The notes: generated from the sequence alone by a model not told the origin. DNA of 64,000 nt from CAZRIP01 sp964600165 (GCA_964600165.1 CAZRIP010000002.1:16726-80725), one strand, 5' to 3'; shown: positions 26,314-35,060, counted from the stretch's first letter. Numbers and translations: made by a program.

Positions 26314-27021
26314 ATGATCATGGCCGCGCATCAGCCGAACTTCCTGCCGTGGCTCGGTTTCTTCGACAGGATGCGCCAAGCCGACGTGTTCGTGATCGTC
26401 GACCACGTGCAGTTCGAGCGGCAGAACTATCAAAACCGCGTGCTGATCAAGACCGACGGCGGGCCGCGCTGGATCACGGTGCCCGTCCAGCAGCGCGCGC
26501 GCGAGGAGACCATCCTTGAGAAGAGGATCTGCGCCGACGCAGGAGGCAAGCACGATTGGCGCCGCCGCTTGTCGCGCACGCTCGAGCAGTCTTACGCTCG
26601 AGCGCCGCATTTCAAGGAATACGCGAGGCCGTTCTTGGAGCAGCTGTCGGCTCCGGGAGAGAGCTTGGTCGAGCTCAACGTGCGCATGATCGAGACGGCG
26701 ATGCGCTCCCTCGGCATCGAGAAGCGGCTCGTGCGCAGCTCGACGCTCGCCATCACCGGAGCCAAGTCGGACATGGTCCTCAACCTCTGCAAGGCCGTCG
26801 GAGCCGACGCGTACTTGGCCGGGCTCGGCGGCTCGCATCAGTACCTCGACGAGGCGGCGTTCAAGGAGGCCGGCGTCGAGGTGCGGTGGCAGCGATTCGA
26901 GCATCCGGTCTACCCGCAGGAGCCGTCCGTCGTCCCGTTCGCCCCGGGGCTCTCGGTCATAGATCTTCTCGTCAACTGCGGGCCGCGCAGCGGCAGCGTC
27001 ATCGCGGGGAGGCCGTCGTGA
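26314..27021 (+). CDS. wbqC: WbqC-like family protein
   Basis: 235 residues matching the WbqC family by its hallmark N-terminus H-Q-P-N-F-L-P-W-L-G-F-F-D-R-M, then V-I-V-D-H-V-Q-F, Q-N-R-V-L-I-K, and the late Y-L-A-G-L-G-G-S-H-Q-Y-L. Such proteins occur in O-antigen and capsule loci beside aminotransferases; their reaction is not established to my knowledge. A strong GGAGGGGG (26302-26309) precedes the ATG. The 3' end overlaps the deacetylase gene (GTGA). Confidence 0.88.
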   Translation: MIMAAHQPNFLPWLGFFDRMRQADVFVIVDHVQFERQNYQNRVLIKTDGGPRWITVPVQQRAREETILEKRICADAGGKHDWRRRLSRTLEQSYARAPHFKEYARPFLEQLSAPGESLVELNVRMIETAMRSLGIEKRLVRSSTLAITGAKSDMVLNLCKAVGADAYLAGLGGSHQYLDEAAFKEAGVEVRWQRFEHPVYPQEPSVVPFAPGLSVIDLLVNCGPRSGSVIAGRPS

Positions 27022-27704
27022 CCAACAAGACCGACAAGGCGGCCGGCGAAGCCGTCAAGTTCGACGGGATGCGCCTGGACGCGCGCTATACCGGCAAGAC
27101 GGTGCTCGTTTTAGGAGCGCACCCCGACGATATGGAGCTGGGCGTCGGGGGAACGATCGCGCGGCTGTCCAAGGTCGCGCGGGTGATCATGGCGATCGTC
27201 GGCGTGCCGAGCAAGCTCGACATCCGGCTGGCCGAGGCCGCGCGCTCGGCCGCGATCTTGGGCGCCGAGCTCACGGTGCTCGTGCCGGACGCTTGCTGCC
27301 GCGTCGAGGATCTGAAGACCTACGAGCTCGTCGGCATGCTCGACGCGCTGGTCGAGCGGTTTCAGCCGGCGCTGACGCTCTCGCACGGCCCGTCGGACTT
27401 TCATAAGGACCATACGCTCGTGTTCAACGCCTGCGTGGCCATGCAGCGGCTCGCGTCATTCGACGTGCTCTGCTATCGTCCGACGGCCACCCGCCCGACG
27501 AGCGTCGGGTTCCAGCCGGAGCTCTTCGTCGACATCTCGGACACGATCGACGTCAAGATGGACGCCATCGCCGCTCACGAAAGCCAGTTCGCCGCGCGCG
27601 GCCTTCCGATCGAGTCTTTCCGCGACCAGGCCCGGGACTACGGCCGCGCCGTCGGCGTGACGTTCGCCGAGGCGCTCGAAGTCAGCCGGCTGGTCTTCAC
27701 TTGA
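27018..27704 (+). CDS. PIG-L/LmbE-family deacetylase
   Basis: 228 residues. A zinc-dependent N-acetyl-sugar deacetylase fold: the metal motif A-H-P-D-D near residue 37, then M-E-L-G-V-G-G-T, and a second H-x-x-H-type site in F-H-K-D-H. Such enzymes remove acetyl groups from GlcNAc-containing lipids, glycans or precursors. GTG start coupled to the wbqC stop. The surrounding sugar genes support a glycan or nucleotide-sugar substrate. Confidence 0.88.
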   Translation: MTNKTDKAAGEAVKFDGMRLDARYTGKTVLVLGAHPDDMELGVGGTIARLSKVARVIMAIVGVPSKLDIRLAEAARSAAILGAELTVLVPDACCRVEDLKTYELVGMLDALVERFQPALTLSHGPSDFHKDHTLVFNACVAMQRLASFDVLCYRPTATRPTSVGFQPELFVDISDTIDVKMDAIAAHESQFAARGLPIESFRDQARDYGRAVGVTFAEALEVSRLVFT

Positions 27705-27706
27705 TC

Positions 27707-28729
27707 ATGGACCCGATGGTCACCGTCGTCATCCCTTGCCGAAACGAGGCCCCGTTCATCCGCTTGGTGATCGAGTCGGTCCTGCGCAGCGCGTATCCCC
27801 GCGAGCGGTTCGAGGTCCTGTTCGTCGACGGGATGAGCACCGACGGGACGAGAGGGATCCTCGCGGCGACCGCGAAAGACCGCTCCTTCATCCGCGTCCT
27901 CGACAACCCGAGGCGCGTCACGCCCGCGGGGATGAACGTCGGCATCAAGGCGGCGCGCGGCGAGATCATCGTTCGTCTGGACGCGCACTCCTCCTACGAC
28001 GCCGACTACATACCGCGCTGCGTGCGTTTATTGCTGTCGGGCGATCGCATCGGCAGCGCCGGGGGGCGCAGCGTCATCGTTCCCAACGGCGACGGCCCGT
28101 GGGCAAAGGCCGTCGCGTTCGTGACCGCCCACCGCTTCGGCATGGGGGGAGGAGCCTACAAAGCCAGCTTGCGCCCCGGCGCCGTCGATACCGTGGCGCT
28201 GGGCACTTTCCGGCGCGAGGTCCTCGAGAGCGTCGGCCTGTACGACGAGCGCCTCACGCGCAATCAGGACAACGAGCTCCACGCGCGCCTCAAGAGAGCC
28301 GGATACTCCGTCATTTACGACCCCGCGATCATCATGTATTACCGCAACCAGGCGACGCTCAAGGGACTCGTGCGTCAAGGCTACCGGGCGAGCAAGTGGA
28401 ACGTCTACACGCTCGTGCTCCATCCATACACTTGGAAGCTCAGGCGCTTCGTGCCGATGCTCTTCGTCGTCTACTTGGCCGCGCTCGGCGCCGCGGCTTG
28501 GAGACGCCCTGATCTCCTGCCGGCGGCGGCCGCGCCGCTGGGCCTTTACGCGTTGATGGCCGCGGCGTTCTCCCTGACCGGCGGCAGGACCGCGGCGGAC
28601 CGGCTGCGCGTCGGGGCGACGTTCGTCTCTTACCATTTGGCGTACGGCGTCGGACCGTTCATCGGGCTGCTCAACGTGCTGACCGGCCGCTGGCGGGAGC
28701 ATCTGGGCCGCCCCTTCGGCGAGATTTGA
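27707..28729 (+). CDS. Glycosyltransferase family 2, ExoA-like
   Basis: 340 residues. GT-A domain with V-T-V-V-I-P-C-R-N-E, V-L-F-V-D-G-M-S-T-D-G-T and V-R-L-D-A-H-S (the DxH-type nucleotide-sugar site seen in ExoA-like enzymes), then R-N-Q-D-N-E-L. Two or three hydrophobic helices close the C-terminus (about 245-330), so it is membrane attached and faces the cytoplasm. ATG 27707 is preferred; a TTG at 27701 overlaps the previous stop. Probably extends a lipid-linked glycan. Confidence 0.88.
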   Translation: MDPMVTVVIPCRNEAPFIRLVIESVLRSAYPRERFEVLFVDGMSTDGTRGILAATAKDRSFIRVLDNPRRVTPAGMNVGIKAARGEIIVRLDAHSSYDADYIPRCVRLLLSGDRIGSAGGRSVIVPNGDGPWAKAVAFVTAHRFGMGGGAYKASLRPGAVDTVALGTFRREVLESVGLYDERLTRNQDNELHARLKRAGYSVIYDPAIIMYYRNQATLKGLVRQGYRASKWNVYTLVLHPYTWKLRRFVPMLFVVYLAALGAAAWRRPDLLPAAAAPLGLYALMAAAFSLTGGRTAADRLRVGATFVSYHLAYGVGPFIGLLNVLTGRWREHLGRPFGEI

Positions 28730-28738
28730 GAGGAGACC

Positions 28739-29887
28739 ATGAACGACAGCGTGCCATTTCATAAAGCGTGCTTGGGCGAAGACGAGCTTTCCGAGGTCTC
28801 GGCCGCGATCAAGTCCGGCTGGATCACGATGGGGCCGAAGACCGTCGAGTTCGAGGAGCGCTTCAAGGCGTATCTTTGCGCGCGCTCCGGGCGCGCGCCG
28901 TCCGAGCTCTACGCCTTGTGCGTCAGCTCGGCGACGGCGGCGCTGCATTTGGCGCTCAAGGCCGTCGGCCTCGATCGCGGCGACGAGGTGATCCTTCCGA
29001 CCAATACCTTCATCGCCACGGCCGAGGTCGTCACCTACTTCGGCGCCGTGCCGGTGCTCAGCGATATCGAAGAGGACACGCACAACATGTCCGTCTCGTC
29101 TCTCGAGAGCCTGATCACGCCTCGGACCAAGGCGATCATTCCCGTCCATTTCGGCGGCCAGCCATGCGACATGGACGAGATCATGGCGCTGGCCAAGCGC
29201 CGCGGGTTGGTCGTTATCGAGGACGCCGCCCACGCGCTGCCGAGCGAGTATAAGGGGAAAGTCGTCGGCGTCATCGGCGATCTCACCTGCTTCAGCTTCT
29301 ATGCCACGAAGACCCTGGCGATGGGCGAAGGCGGGATGGTCGTTACCGCCGACCAGAAATACGCGGAGCGCGTGCGCATCAACCGGCTCCACGGGATCAG
29401 CCGCGACGCGTGGGATCGCTACAGCCTCACCGGCGACTGGTATTACGAGGTCGTCGACAACGGCTTCAAGTACAACGCGACCGACATCAACGCCGCGTTG
29501 GGCTTGGCGCAGTTGAGGAAGTTGGACGCCATGAACGAGGCTCGCGCGAAGATCGCGTCCTCCTACGACGGCGCGTTCGCCGGGTCGCGCGTGACGCCCG
29601 CGACCGTCCGGTCCGATCGGGCCAGCAGCCGCCACCTTTACGTCATCAAGGTCTCCAACCGCGACGAGCTCTACCGCAAGCTCAAGGAGGACGGCATCGG
29701 CACGTCCGTCCATTTCATCCCCGTGCATAAGCATCCCCATTACCGTTCGGCCTACGGCTATCAGGACGCGGCGTATCCGGTCGCCAACCGCGTCTTCGAG
29801 CGGGCGTTGTCTTTGCCCATCTACCCTGATATGACGCGCGAGCAAGTCGAACGCGTCTGCGAGGGCGTCTTGCGCCATGCCCGATAG
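28739..29887 (+). CDS. DegT/DnrJ/EryC1/StrS sugar aminotransferase
   Basis: 382 residues. A PLP enzyme that transaminates keto-sugar nucleotides. The N-terminus has G-W-I-T-M-G-P-K-T; the cofactor pocket includes S-S-A-T-A-A-L-H-L-A-L; E-D-A-A-H-A sits before F-S-F-Y-A-T-K-T with the Schiff-base Lys. The likely partner is the 4,6-dehydratase at 30563, whose 4-keto product it would convert to a 4-amino sugar. AGGAG lies just upstream of ATG. It overlaps the sugar transferase by 11 bp. Confidence 0.92.
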   Translation: MNDSVPFHKACLGEDELSEVSAAIKSGWITMGPKTVEFEERFKAYLCARSGRAPSELYALCVSSATAALHLALKAVGLDRGDEVILPTNTFIATAEVVTYFGAVPVLSDIEEDTHNMSVSSLESLITPRTKAIIPVHFGGQPCDMDEIMALAKRRGLVVIEDAAHALPSEYKGKVVGVIGDLTCFSFYATKTLAMGEGGMVVTADQKYAERVRINRLHGISRDAWDRYSLTGDWYYEVVDNGFKYNATDINAALGLAQLRKLDAMNEARAKIASSYDGAFAGSRVTPATVRSDRASSRHLYVIKVSNRDELYRKLKEDGIGTSVHFIPVHKHPHYRSAYGYQDAAYPVANRVFERALSLPIYPDMTREQVERVCEGVLRHAR

Positions 29888-30497
29888 CGTCTACGCCCGC
29901 CGCCTCAAGCGCGCGCTCGACGCCGGGGCGGCGCTGGTCGGCCTGGTCGTCGTCGGCCCGCTCATGCTGCTCGTCGCCGCGGCCATCAAGCTCCTCGACC
30001 CCGGACCCGTGCTCTTCCGCCACCAGCGCGTCGGCCTGCGCGGCAAGCCGTTCGCGATCCTCAAGTTCCGCACGATGCGCGCGGGCGCGGAGAAAGAAGG
30101 CCCGCAGATCACGTCCGGCGGCGACGCGCGCGTGACGAGGCTCGGCCGGCTCTTGCGGCGCACGAAGGTCGACGAGCTCCCGCAGCTCGTCAACGTGCTG
30201 CGGGGGGACATGAGCCTCGTCGGACCGCGCCCGGAGGTTCGGCACTACGTCGAGCTCTTCCGGGACGACTACGACGTCATCCTGTCGGTGCGGCCCGGCA
30301 TCACGGACTATGCGGCCATCAAGTACCGCGACGAAGAGGCGACGCTCGGAGCCTATCAGGACGCGGAGCAAGGCTACGTGACCGAAGTTCTGCCCGACAA
30401 GATCGCGTTATATCACCGCTACATCTCCGAGGTAGGCTTCGCGACCGACGCGCGAATTCTTCTCGCGACCCTCGCCAAGGTCCTCGTCCGGCACTGA
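29877..30497 (+). CDS. Initiating sugar (phosphoglycosyl) transferase, PglC/WcaJ type
   Basis: 206 residues, the compact monotopic form. A single reentrant membrane helix (A-L-V-G-L-V-V-V-G-P-L-M-L-L-V-A) is followed by F-R-H-Q-R-V-G, K-F-R-T-M-R, V-D-E-L-P-Q-L-V-N-V-L and S-L-V-G-P-R-P-E. It transfers phosphosugar from a UDP-sugar to undecaprenyl phosphate on the inner membrane, starting the glycan. The neighbouring aminotransferase suggests an amino-sugar first residue, as in bacillosamine pathways. Confidence 0.92.
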   Translation: MPDSVYARRLKRALDAGAALVGLVVVGPLMLLVAAAIKLLDPGPVLFRHQRVGLRGKPFAILKFRTMRAGAEKEGPQITSGGDARVTRLGRLLRRTKVDELPQLVNVLRGDMSLVGPRPEVRHYVELFRDDYDVILSVRPGITDYAAIKYRDEEATLGAYQDAEQGYVTEVLPDKIALYHRYISEVGFATDARILLATLAKVLVRH

Positions 30498-30549
30498 CTC
30501 AAAACAAAGACGTTGCCCGGCCTCTATGTATCGCGCGGCGCGCCTGGGT

Positions 30550-30555
30550 TATCAT
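30550..30555 (+). promoter_or_regulatory. -10 box (TATCAT) for the 4,6-dehydratase
   Basis: TATCAT ends 7 nt before the ATG at 30563, so the dehydratase may have its own leaderless transcript in addition to read-through across the 65-bp gap. Confidence 0.45.
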
Positions 30556-30562
30556 CTCGAAC

Positions 30563-31729
30563 ATGGCCATCCCGTTCCACCGGCGTGGCATTGATAGACG
30601 GAAGATTCGTTCCCGGCGCGGCCTCGACACTCGCAACGTGCGGCCCGCCGACCTGCTGAACCGCCGGGTGATCTCCCTCGACACATCGAGCATCGCCCGG
30701 TCGATCGAAGACAAAGTGGTCGTCGTGACGGGCGCCGGCGGCACCATCGGCGGCGAGTTGGCGCGCCAGGTCCTCCGCTATAAGCCGAAGAAGCTCATCC
30801 TGCTCGAGAACAACGCGACCGCGTTGTTCTATTGCGAATCGGAACTGAGGGCGCGGCGAACCCCCGCGCAGATCGAGGCCGTGTTGGGCGATATCCGCGA
30901 TCGTGGTCTCGTCGACCAGATTCTGCGCGAGAACCGTCCGCATACGCTGTTCCACGCGGCGGCCCATAAGCACGTCCACCAGCTAGAGACGAACGTCTAT
31001 GAGGGCGTCAGCAACAACCTGCTCGGGACCTATCACCTCGCCCTCGCGGCCGAGCGGCACGGCGTCGAGACTTTCCTTTTCATCTCGACCGACAAGGCCG
31101 TCCGCCCGCGCTGCGTGATGGGGGCGACCAAGCGCGCCGCCGAGATCACGCTGTTGAACCTGGCGCGCGCGAGCAAGACCCGCTACGTCGCCGTGCGCTT
31201 CGGCAACGTGCTCGGCAGCTCGGGCTCCGTGCTCAAGATATTCCAAGAGCAGATCGAAAAGGGCCTGCCCCTGACGATCACGCACCCGGAGGCCGCGCGC
31301 TACTTCATGACGGTCGAGGAGGCGGTCGGTCTCGTGCTGCAGACTTCGCTCTTGGCCGGCAGCGGCGACATCTGCATGCTCAAGATGGGCTCCCCGGTGC
31401 GCATCATCGACTTGGCGCACCGCTTGATCCGCATGTCCGGGCTCGTGCCCGATCGCGACGTCAAGATCCGCGTCACCGGGCTCAAGCCCGGCGAGAAAGT
31501 GGCGGAAGAGCTCATTGAAGAGCTAAAAGAACTGCATCAATCAGAGCATCCGGATATCATGATCGTGCGTTCCGAAGACGGCCTCGTGCGCGACCTCAAG
31601 GAAAGGCTGGCGCGACTCGAGACGATGAGCCTGGGCTGTTGGGCCAAGGCCGACGTCATCGGGGCCTTGGCTCGTCTCGTTCCGACTTACGTCCCGGACC
31701 CCGTGCACGGCTTGGCTCAAAATTGCTGA
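30563..31729 (+). CDS. UDP-N-acetyl-sugar 4,6-dehydratase, soluble FlaA1/PglF-like
   Basis: 388 residues. NAD-binding start T-G-A-G-G-T-I-G-G-E, then F-H-A-A-A-H-K-H-V, S-T-D-K-A-V-R-P and M-G-A-T-K, where Met replaces the usual Tyr of the YxxxK pair, a trait of the FlaA1/PglF group. R-F-G-N-V-L-G-S-S-G-S-V and T-H-P-E-A-x-R-Y-F-M follow. It lacks the membrane domain of PglF. It makes a UDP-4-keto-6-deoxy sugar, the expected substrate of the aminotransferase at 28739. Its end overlaps the next gene by 7 bp. Confidence 0.9.
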   Translation: MAIPFHRRGIDRRKIRSRRGLDTRNVRPADLLNRRVISLDTSSIARSIEDKVVVVTGAGGTIGGELARQVLRYKPKKLILLENNATALFYCESELRARRTPAQIEAVLGDIRDRGLVDQILRENRPHTLFHAAAHKHVHQLETNVYEGVSNNLLGTYHLALAAERHGVETFLFISTDKAVRPRCVMGATKRAAEITLLNLARASKTRYVAVRFGNVLGSSGSVLKIFQEQIEKGLPLTITHPEAARYFMTVEEAVGLVLQTSLLAGSGDICMLKMGSPVRIIDLAHRLIRMSGLVPDRDVKIRVTGLKPGEKVAEELIEELKELHQSEHPDIMIVRSEDGLVRDLKERLARLETMSLGCWAKADVIGALARLVPTYVPDPVHGLAQNC

Positions 31730-32226
31730 TCTTCGGGCACGTCGGCTTGACGACGGCGGCGGCGCAAGCCGTCCGCCCCGGGGAGGATTTGCGCGCCCCG
31801 GCGCTCATGTCGCTGCTGCCCGACTTGATCGACAAGCCCGTGCGCGTGCTCTGGCCGGCGCTCGTCAACGACAGCACCCGCGGCTTCGCGCACTCGCTGG
31901 CGGGCGCGGCCGTCGTCCTGATCGCGCTCGTCGCCGCGCGCGGCCGGAGACCTCGGACCGCGCTTCTCTGGGCGTGCTACGCCGGCCACCTCGTGTTGGA
32001 CCGCATGTGGCTGGCGCAGGACCGGATCGTCCTGCTGTGGCCCTTGTTGGGACCGTTTCCGCGTCCGGGCCCCGGCAGCGTCCTGCTGGCCCACCTCAAC
32101 TACTACGACGTCGGCGGCGAGTTCGTCGGGCTGCTGCTTCTGCTCGAGCTCGCCCGGCGCCACCGGCTCTTCGAGCGCGCGCGGCTGCTGGCCTTTTGCC
32201 GCACGGGCGAGCTGCGCCCCGCCTGA
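31723..32226 (+). CDS. YdjM/DUF457-like membrane-bound metal-dependent hydrolase
   Basis: 167 residues from TTG 31723 (or CTG 31726); no ATG fits. Family landmarks in order: an early G-H-V-G-L-T, L-L-P-D-L-I-D-K-P, T-R-G-F-A-H-S-L and Y-A-G-H-L-V-L-D, giving His/Asp ligands between membrane helices. Function of the family is poorly defined; a phospholipase-like or envelope hydrolase role is proposed. The start overlaps the dehydratase stop, hence same operon. It converges on tmk with a 3-bp gap. Confidence 0.7.
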   Translation: MLIFGHVGLTTAAAQAVRPGEDLRAPALMSLLPDLIDKPVRVLWPALVNDSTRGFAHSLAGAAVVLIALVAARGRRPRTALLWACYAGHLVLDRMWLAQDRIVLLWPLLGPFPRPGPGSVLLAHLNYYDVGGEFVGLLLLLELARRHRLFERARLLAFCRTGELRPA

Positions 32227-32229
32227 AAC

Positions 32230-32880
32230 TCAGCGGCCCGCCGGCCGCGCGCGGGTCCGCCGCCCGCGCAGGAAAGGCTCCAGCCGCTTGCGGATCGTCG
32301 CGCGCAGCTCCTCGACCGGCTTGCGCCCATCGGCGGCGACGACTCCTTGGCGTTGGGCGATCATGCGGTAGCCGCGGCGCACGCGCGCGCGGAAGGCGTC
32401 GGGGGCCGATTCCAGCCTGTCATGCTCCCGGTGCGCGTCGCGGGCGGAAAACTCCGAATCGGGGATGTCGAAGAGAAACGTCAGGTCGGGGGAGAGTCCT
32501 CCGGTCGCCAAGCGATTGGCGGCGTCGACGATCTTGAGGTCGAGGCCGCGTCCGTAGCCTTGATAGACGACCGTCGAAAGCGTGTAGCGCTCGCAGATCA
32601 CGATCTTGCCCTCGGCGAGGGCGGGACGCAAAAGCTCCTCGGTGTGCTGGGCGCGCGCGGCCTCGTAGAGAAGGAGCTCGGCCAGGGGCTTGACGTCGTG
32701 CTTGGGGTCGAGCAGTATCGTGCGCACTTCCTCGGCGAACGAGGTGCCTCCGGGCTCGCGCGTGTGGACGACGTCGTGCCCGGCGGCTTTCAGATCTTCG
32801 ACCAGCAAGCGCGCCTGCGTCGATTTCCCGGATTTATCGGGGCCTTCGAGGACGACGAACAACCCGCGGCGCGAGGTCAT
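32230..32880 (-). CDS. tmk: Thymidylate kinase
   Basis: 216 residues from ATG 32880. It phosphorylates dTMP to dTDP. P-loop V-L-E-G-P-D-K-S-G-K-S-T, then T-R-E-P-G-G-T, I-C-E-R-Y-T-L-S-T (Glu in place of the common Asp before Arg-Tyr), and L-F-D-I-P with a lid region rich in Arg/Asp. Its start overlaps the stop of the upstream 137-residue gene (ATGA). Confidence 0.93.
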   Translation of the reverse strand: MTSRRGLFVVLEGPDKSGKSTQARLLVEDLKAAGHDVVHTREPGGTSFAEEVRTILLDPKHDVKPLAELLLYEAARAQHTEELLRPALAEGKIVICERYTLSTVVYQGYGRGLDLKIVDAANRLATGGLSPDLTFLFDIPDSEFSARDAHREHDRLESAPDAFRARVRRGYRMIAQRQGVVAADGRKPVEELRATIRKRLEPFLRGRRTRARPAGR

Positions 32881-33290
32881 TTGTTTTGAAGAGAGGCGGC
32901 GATCGAGTCGTAGATCGGCTCGATGTCCTGGAAGCGCTGCCCGATCCGTTCCTTGAGAGCCCATTGGACGTCCTCGGGCGCCAGCGCCGCGACACGCAAG
33001 ACGCCGCGAAGCGACGCCGTCACGGCGTCCGCGGGAGCCAGGAAGTCCTGGGTGGTCTCGAGCGCGACGGCGACGATCGCGGCGCCGCCCTCCGAGACGC
33101 GGTTGGGGTCGATGAGAATGAGGCCGCCCACGGCGCCGGCGCAGGCGCCTTCGACGAGCGCGGCGGGCTCGGCTACGCCCGCGCGCAGGTCGCCTAGGAG
33201 TTTTCTCACGAGAGCGGCGGCGCCCCGCGCGAGCCCTTCGTCGTTAGGAAGCCGCGAGACGGCTTCCCGCAGCACTTTTTCCGCGTCCAC
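32877..33290 (-). CDS. Conserved-looking hypothetical protein upstream of tmk
   Basis: 137 residues, GTG start. Ala/Leu-rich, probably all-alpha with one buried strand (G-G-L-I-L-I-D-P-N-R-V) and a helix at the end. No signal peptide or membrane helix, so cytoplasmic. Its translational coupling to tmk is the only functional clue. TATAAT lies 8 nt before its GTG. Family not recognised. Confidence 0.6.
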   Translation of the reverse strand: MDAEKVLREAVSRLPNDEGLARGAAALVRKLLGDLRAGVAEPAALVEGACAGAVGGLILIDPNRVSEGGAAIVAVALETTQDFLAPADAVTASLRGVLRVAALAPEDVQWALKERIGQRFQDIEPIYDSIAASLQNK

Positions 33291-33298
33291 GCGCTAGG

Positions 33299-33304
33299 AT
33301 TATA
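33299..33304 (-). promoter_or_regulatory. -10 box (TATAAT) for the tmk operon
   Basis: Consensus TATAAT on the minus strand ends 8 nt before the GTG at 33290. On the other strand the overlapping TATCAT (33303-33308) may serve the SGNH gene, so two opposed -10 boxes overlap here. Confidence 0.5.
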
Positions 33305-33323
33305 TCATCATGCGGACGGCGGA

Positions 33324-34061
33324 ATGATACGATACGAGCCCGTGATCGATGGCATCGGCGGAATCGCTCGTCGGATGCTGGGCGTCTTTTCGCGGCCGAG
33401 GCGGCGCGTGCTTTTCGTGGGCAACAGCCTGATCTATCGCGCCGTCGGCTCGGCTCGCGCGCCGGACGTGCTCAGCGATCTTCCTGGCGCCGTCGAGGCC
33501 CTGTGGCGGCTGCGCGGCGGCGGACCGCGTCTGCTCGTCGGCAGGAGGACCGAGGACGCCGCCACTCTGACGGAGCACGCGGACGACCGCGTCCTGCTCC
33601 GGTTGCTGAGCTCGGGGACCTGGGACGACGTCGTGCTGCAAGAGCAGAGCGGCGCCGTGTTCTCGAGCTCGCCGGACTCCGCTCGCGCGGCCCGGGCCCT
33701 GGCGGACGCGGCGCGCGCGGGAGGGGCGGCTCCGTTTCTCTTGTCGACCTGGACCGCCGATCGGCGAGCCGACGTCGTCTCGGCGTACGAGGGGCTGTCG
33801 CGCGCATGCGGCGTCGCGCTGATCCCGTCGGCCCGCGTCTGGAGCCGGGTCGAGCGCGACCGTCCGGGACTCGCGCTGCGCGCCGAGGATGGGCTTCACG
33901 CCAGCCGCCTCGGCACCTACCTCCTGGCTTGCGTCGTCTGCGAGAGCTTGCGCGGCCCGGCGGCTTCGGCGTCGGCGCGCGAGGACGATTGGGCCGGACG
34001 CGAGTCGTCCGCGGGGCCCGAGGAGCTTGCCTACCTGCGCGCGGCGGCGACCTCGGCGTAG
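33324..34061 (+). CDS. SGNH/GDSL-hydrolase-fold protein, DUF4886-like
   Basis: 245 residues. Block I is F-V-G-N-S-L-I-Y (N34/S35, with the catalytic Ser), a middle block reads W-D-D-V-V-L-Q-E-Q-S, and a last block D-G-L-H-A-S supplies Asp and His; the order and spacing fit SGNH hydrolases of the DUF4886 kind. In this setting it may deacylate glycans. ATG 33324 is used; a GTG at 33342 sits 8 nt after TACGAT and is a plausible alternative. It ends 31 bp inside the convergent GT4 gene. Confidence 0.72.
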   Translation: MIRYEPVIDGIGGIARRMLGVFSRPRRRVLFVGNSLIYRAVGSARAPDVLSDLPGAVEALWRLRGGGPRLLVGRRTEDAATLTEHADDRVLLRLLSSGTWDDVVLQEQSGAVFSSSPDSARAARALADAARAGGAAPFLLSTWTADRRADVVSAYEGLSRACGVALIPSARVWSRVERDRPGLALRAEDGLHASRLGTYLLACVVCESLRGPAASASAREDDWAGRESSAGPEELAYLRAAATSA

Positions 34062-35035
34062 AGCCGCCGGTAGCGGCGCGCCACGGAGCCCCATTCGAAC
34101 CGGCGAGCCGTTTCACGGGCTCGCCGCCCCAGTCGAGCGCGCAGACGCGCGTCGCGGCAGAGCAGCCGCATCGCCCGGGTCAGCGCCTTCACGTCGTTGG
34201 GAGGCACGAGCAGTCCGTCGACCCCGTGCGTCACGGCCTCCGCGACGCCGCCGACGCGAGCCGCGATCACGGCCTTGCCGCGCGCCATCGCCTCCAACAG
34301 CGCCATCGGCATGTTCTCGTCGCGGGATGGGAGCACGAAGAAGCGGCAGGAGCCAAGCAAAGAGTCGACGCGCCTCGGTCCCACGGCGCCCGGGAACCGC
34401 GCGCGCCGACCGAGCCGCAGGGCCGCGGCGAAGCGCGGCAGCCGCCCCGCCGACTGGTCCGGGCCGCAGACCACGAGCCGCAGCCCGGGCTCGCTCTCGG
34501 CCAGCGCGGCGAAGGCCATCAGCAGCACGTCCGTCCCCTTATAAGCCGCGAGGCGCCCGACGGTCAGGATGAAATCCTCCGCCCGCCGTCCGGGCGCGCG
34601 AGACGCGGGACCGGGCTCGGCGCCGTTGGGGATCGCCAGCGGCGCGCGGCGCAGCCGCAGCGCTTTCAACTCCTTGCTGCCCGCGCGGGAGACGGAGGTC
34701 ACGGCGTCGGCGCGCCGCGCCAGGCGCAAGAGCTCGTCGCGATCGTCGAGCAGGTCTAGCGAGGCGCCCTGGTGCGTGACGATCAGGGCGGTCCTTGCCG
34801 GGAGACGCACGCGGCGCGGGAAGCCGACGCGGCGGCTGAAGCAATGGACGTGGCAGACGTCGATCTCCTTTTGCCGCAATAAGCGCTCGAGCGCGGCAGA
34901 GAGACCTGAGCGGCGGCCCGACGGAGGAAAGAGATAGACGTCGTCTCCGGCGGCGCGCAAGCTGCTCCCGAGCGAGCGCAGCACTCTTGCGTGGGCGGGG
35001 TCCGACCGCGAGGGAGCGACGAGCACGACCCGCAT
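34031..35035 (-). CDS. Glycosyltransferase family 4 (GT-B)
   Basis: 334 residues from ATG 35035. N-terminal Rossmann half: M-R-V-V-L-V-A-P-S, H-V-H-C-F-S. Linker T-S-V-S-R-A-G ... I-P-N-G-A-E. C-terminal half: T-V-G-R-L-A-A-Y-K-G, L-V-V-C-G-P-D, and the E-x7-E site in S-R-D-E-N-M-P-M-A-L-L-E-A-M. Cytosolic retaining sugar transferase; donor unknown. Divergent from the GT2 gene at 35072, with only 36 bp between the start codons. Confidence 0.9.
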   Translation of the reverse strand: MRVVLVAPSRSDPAHARVLRSLGSSLRAAGDDVYLFPPSGRRSGLSAALERLLRQKEIDVCHVHCFSRRVGFPRRVRLPARTALIVTHQGASLDLLDDRDELLRLARRADAVTSVSRAGSKELKALRLRRAPLAIPNGAEPGPASRAPGRRAEDFILTVGRLAAYKGTDVLLMAFAALAESEPGLRLVVCGPDQSAGRLPRFAAALRLGRRARFPGAVGPRRVDSLLGSCRFFVLPSRDENMPMALLEAMARGKAVIAARVGGVAEAVTHGVDGLLVPPNDVKALTRAMRLLCRDARLRARLGRRARETARRFEWGSVARRYRRLYAEVAAARR

Positions 35036-35041
35036 GTACGC

Positions 35042-35047
35042 AAGATA
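35042..35047 (-). promoter_or_regulatory. -10 box (TATCTT) for the GT4 gene
   Basis: TATCTT on the minus strand ends 6 nt before ATG 35035. With TATAAT on the plus strand at 35055-35060 it occupies the 36-bp divergent spacer. Confidence 0.4.
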
Positions 35048-35054
35048 GCATTTG

Positions 35055-35060
35055 TATAAT
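35055..35060 (+). promoter_or_regulatory. -10 box (TATAAT) for the 35072-42828 operon
   Basis: Consensus TATAAT ends 11 nt before ATG 35072. It heads six tightly overlapping genes. Confidence 0.5.

Noticed and set aside
28028..29878. 616-codon minus-strand frame opposite GT2 and the aminotransferase
   Set aside because: Both plus-strand genes have strong family signatures; this one has none.
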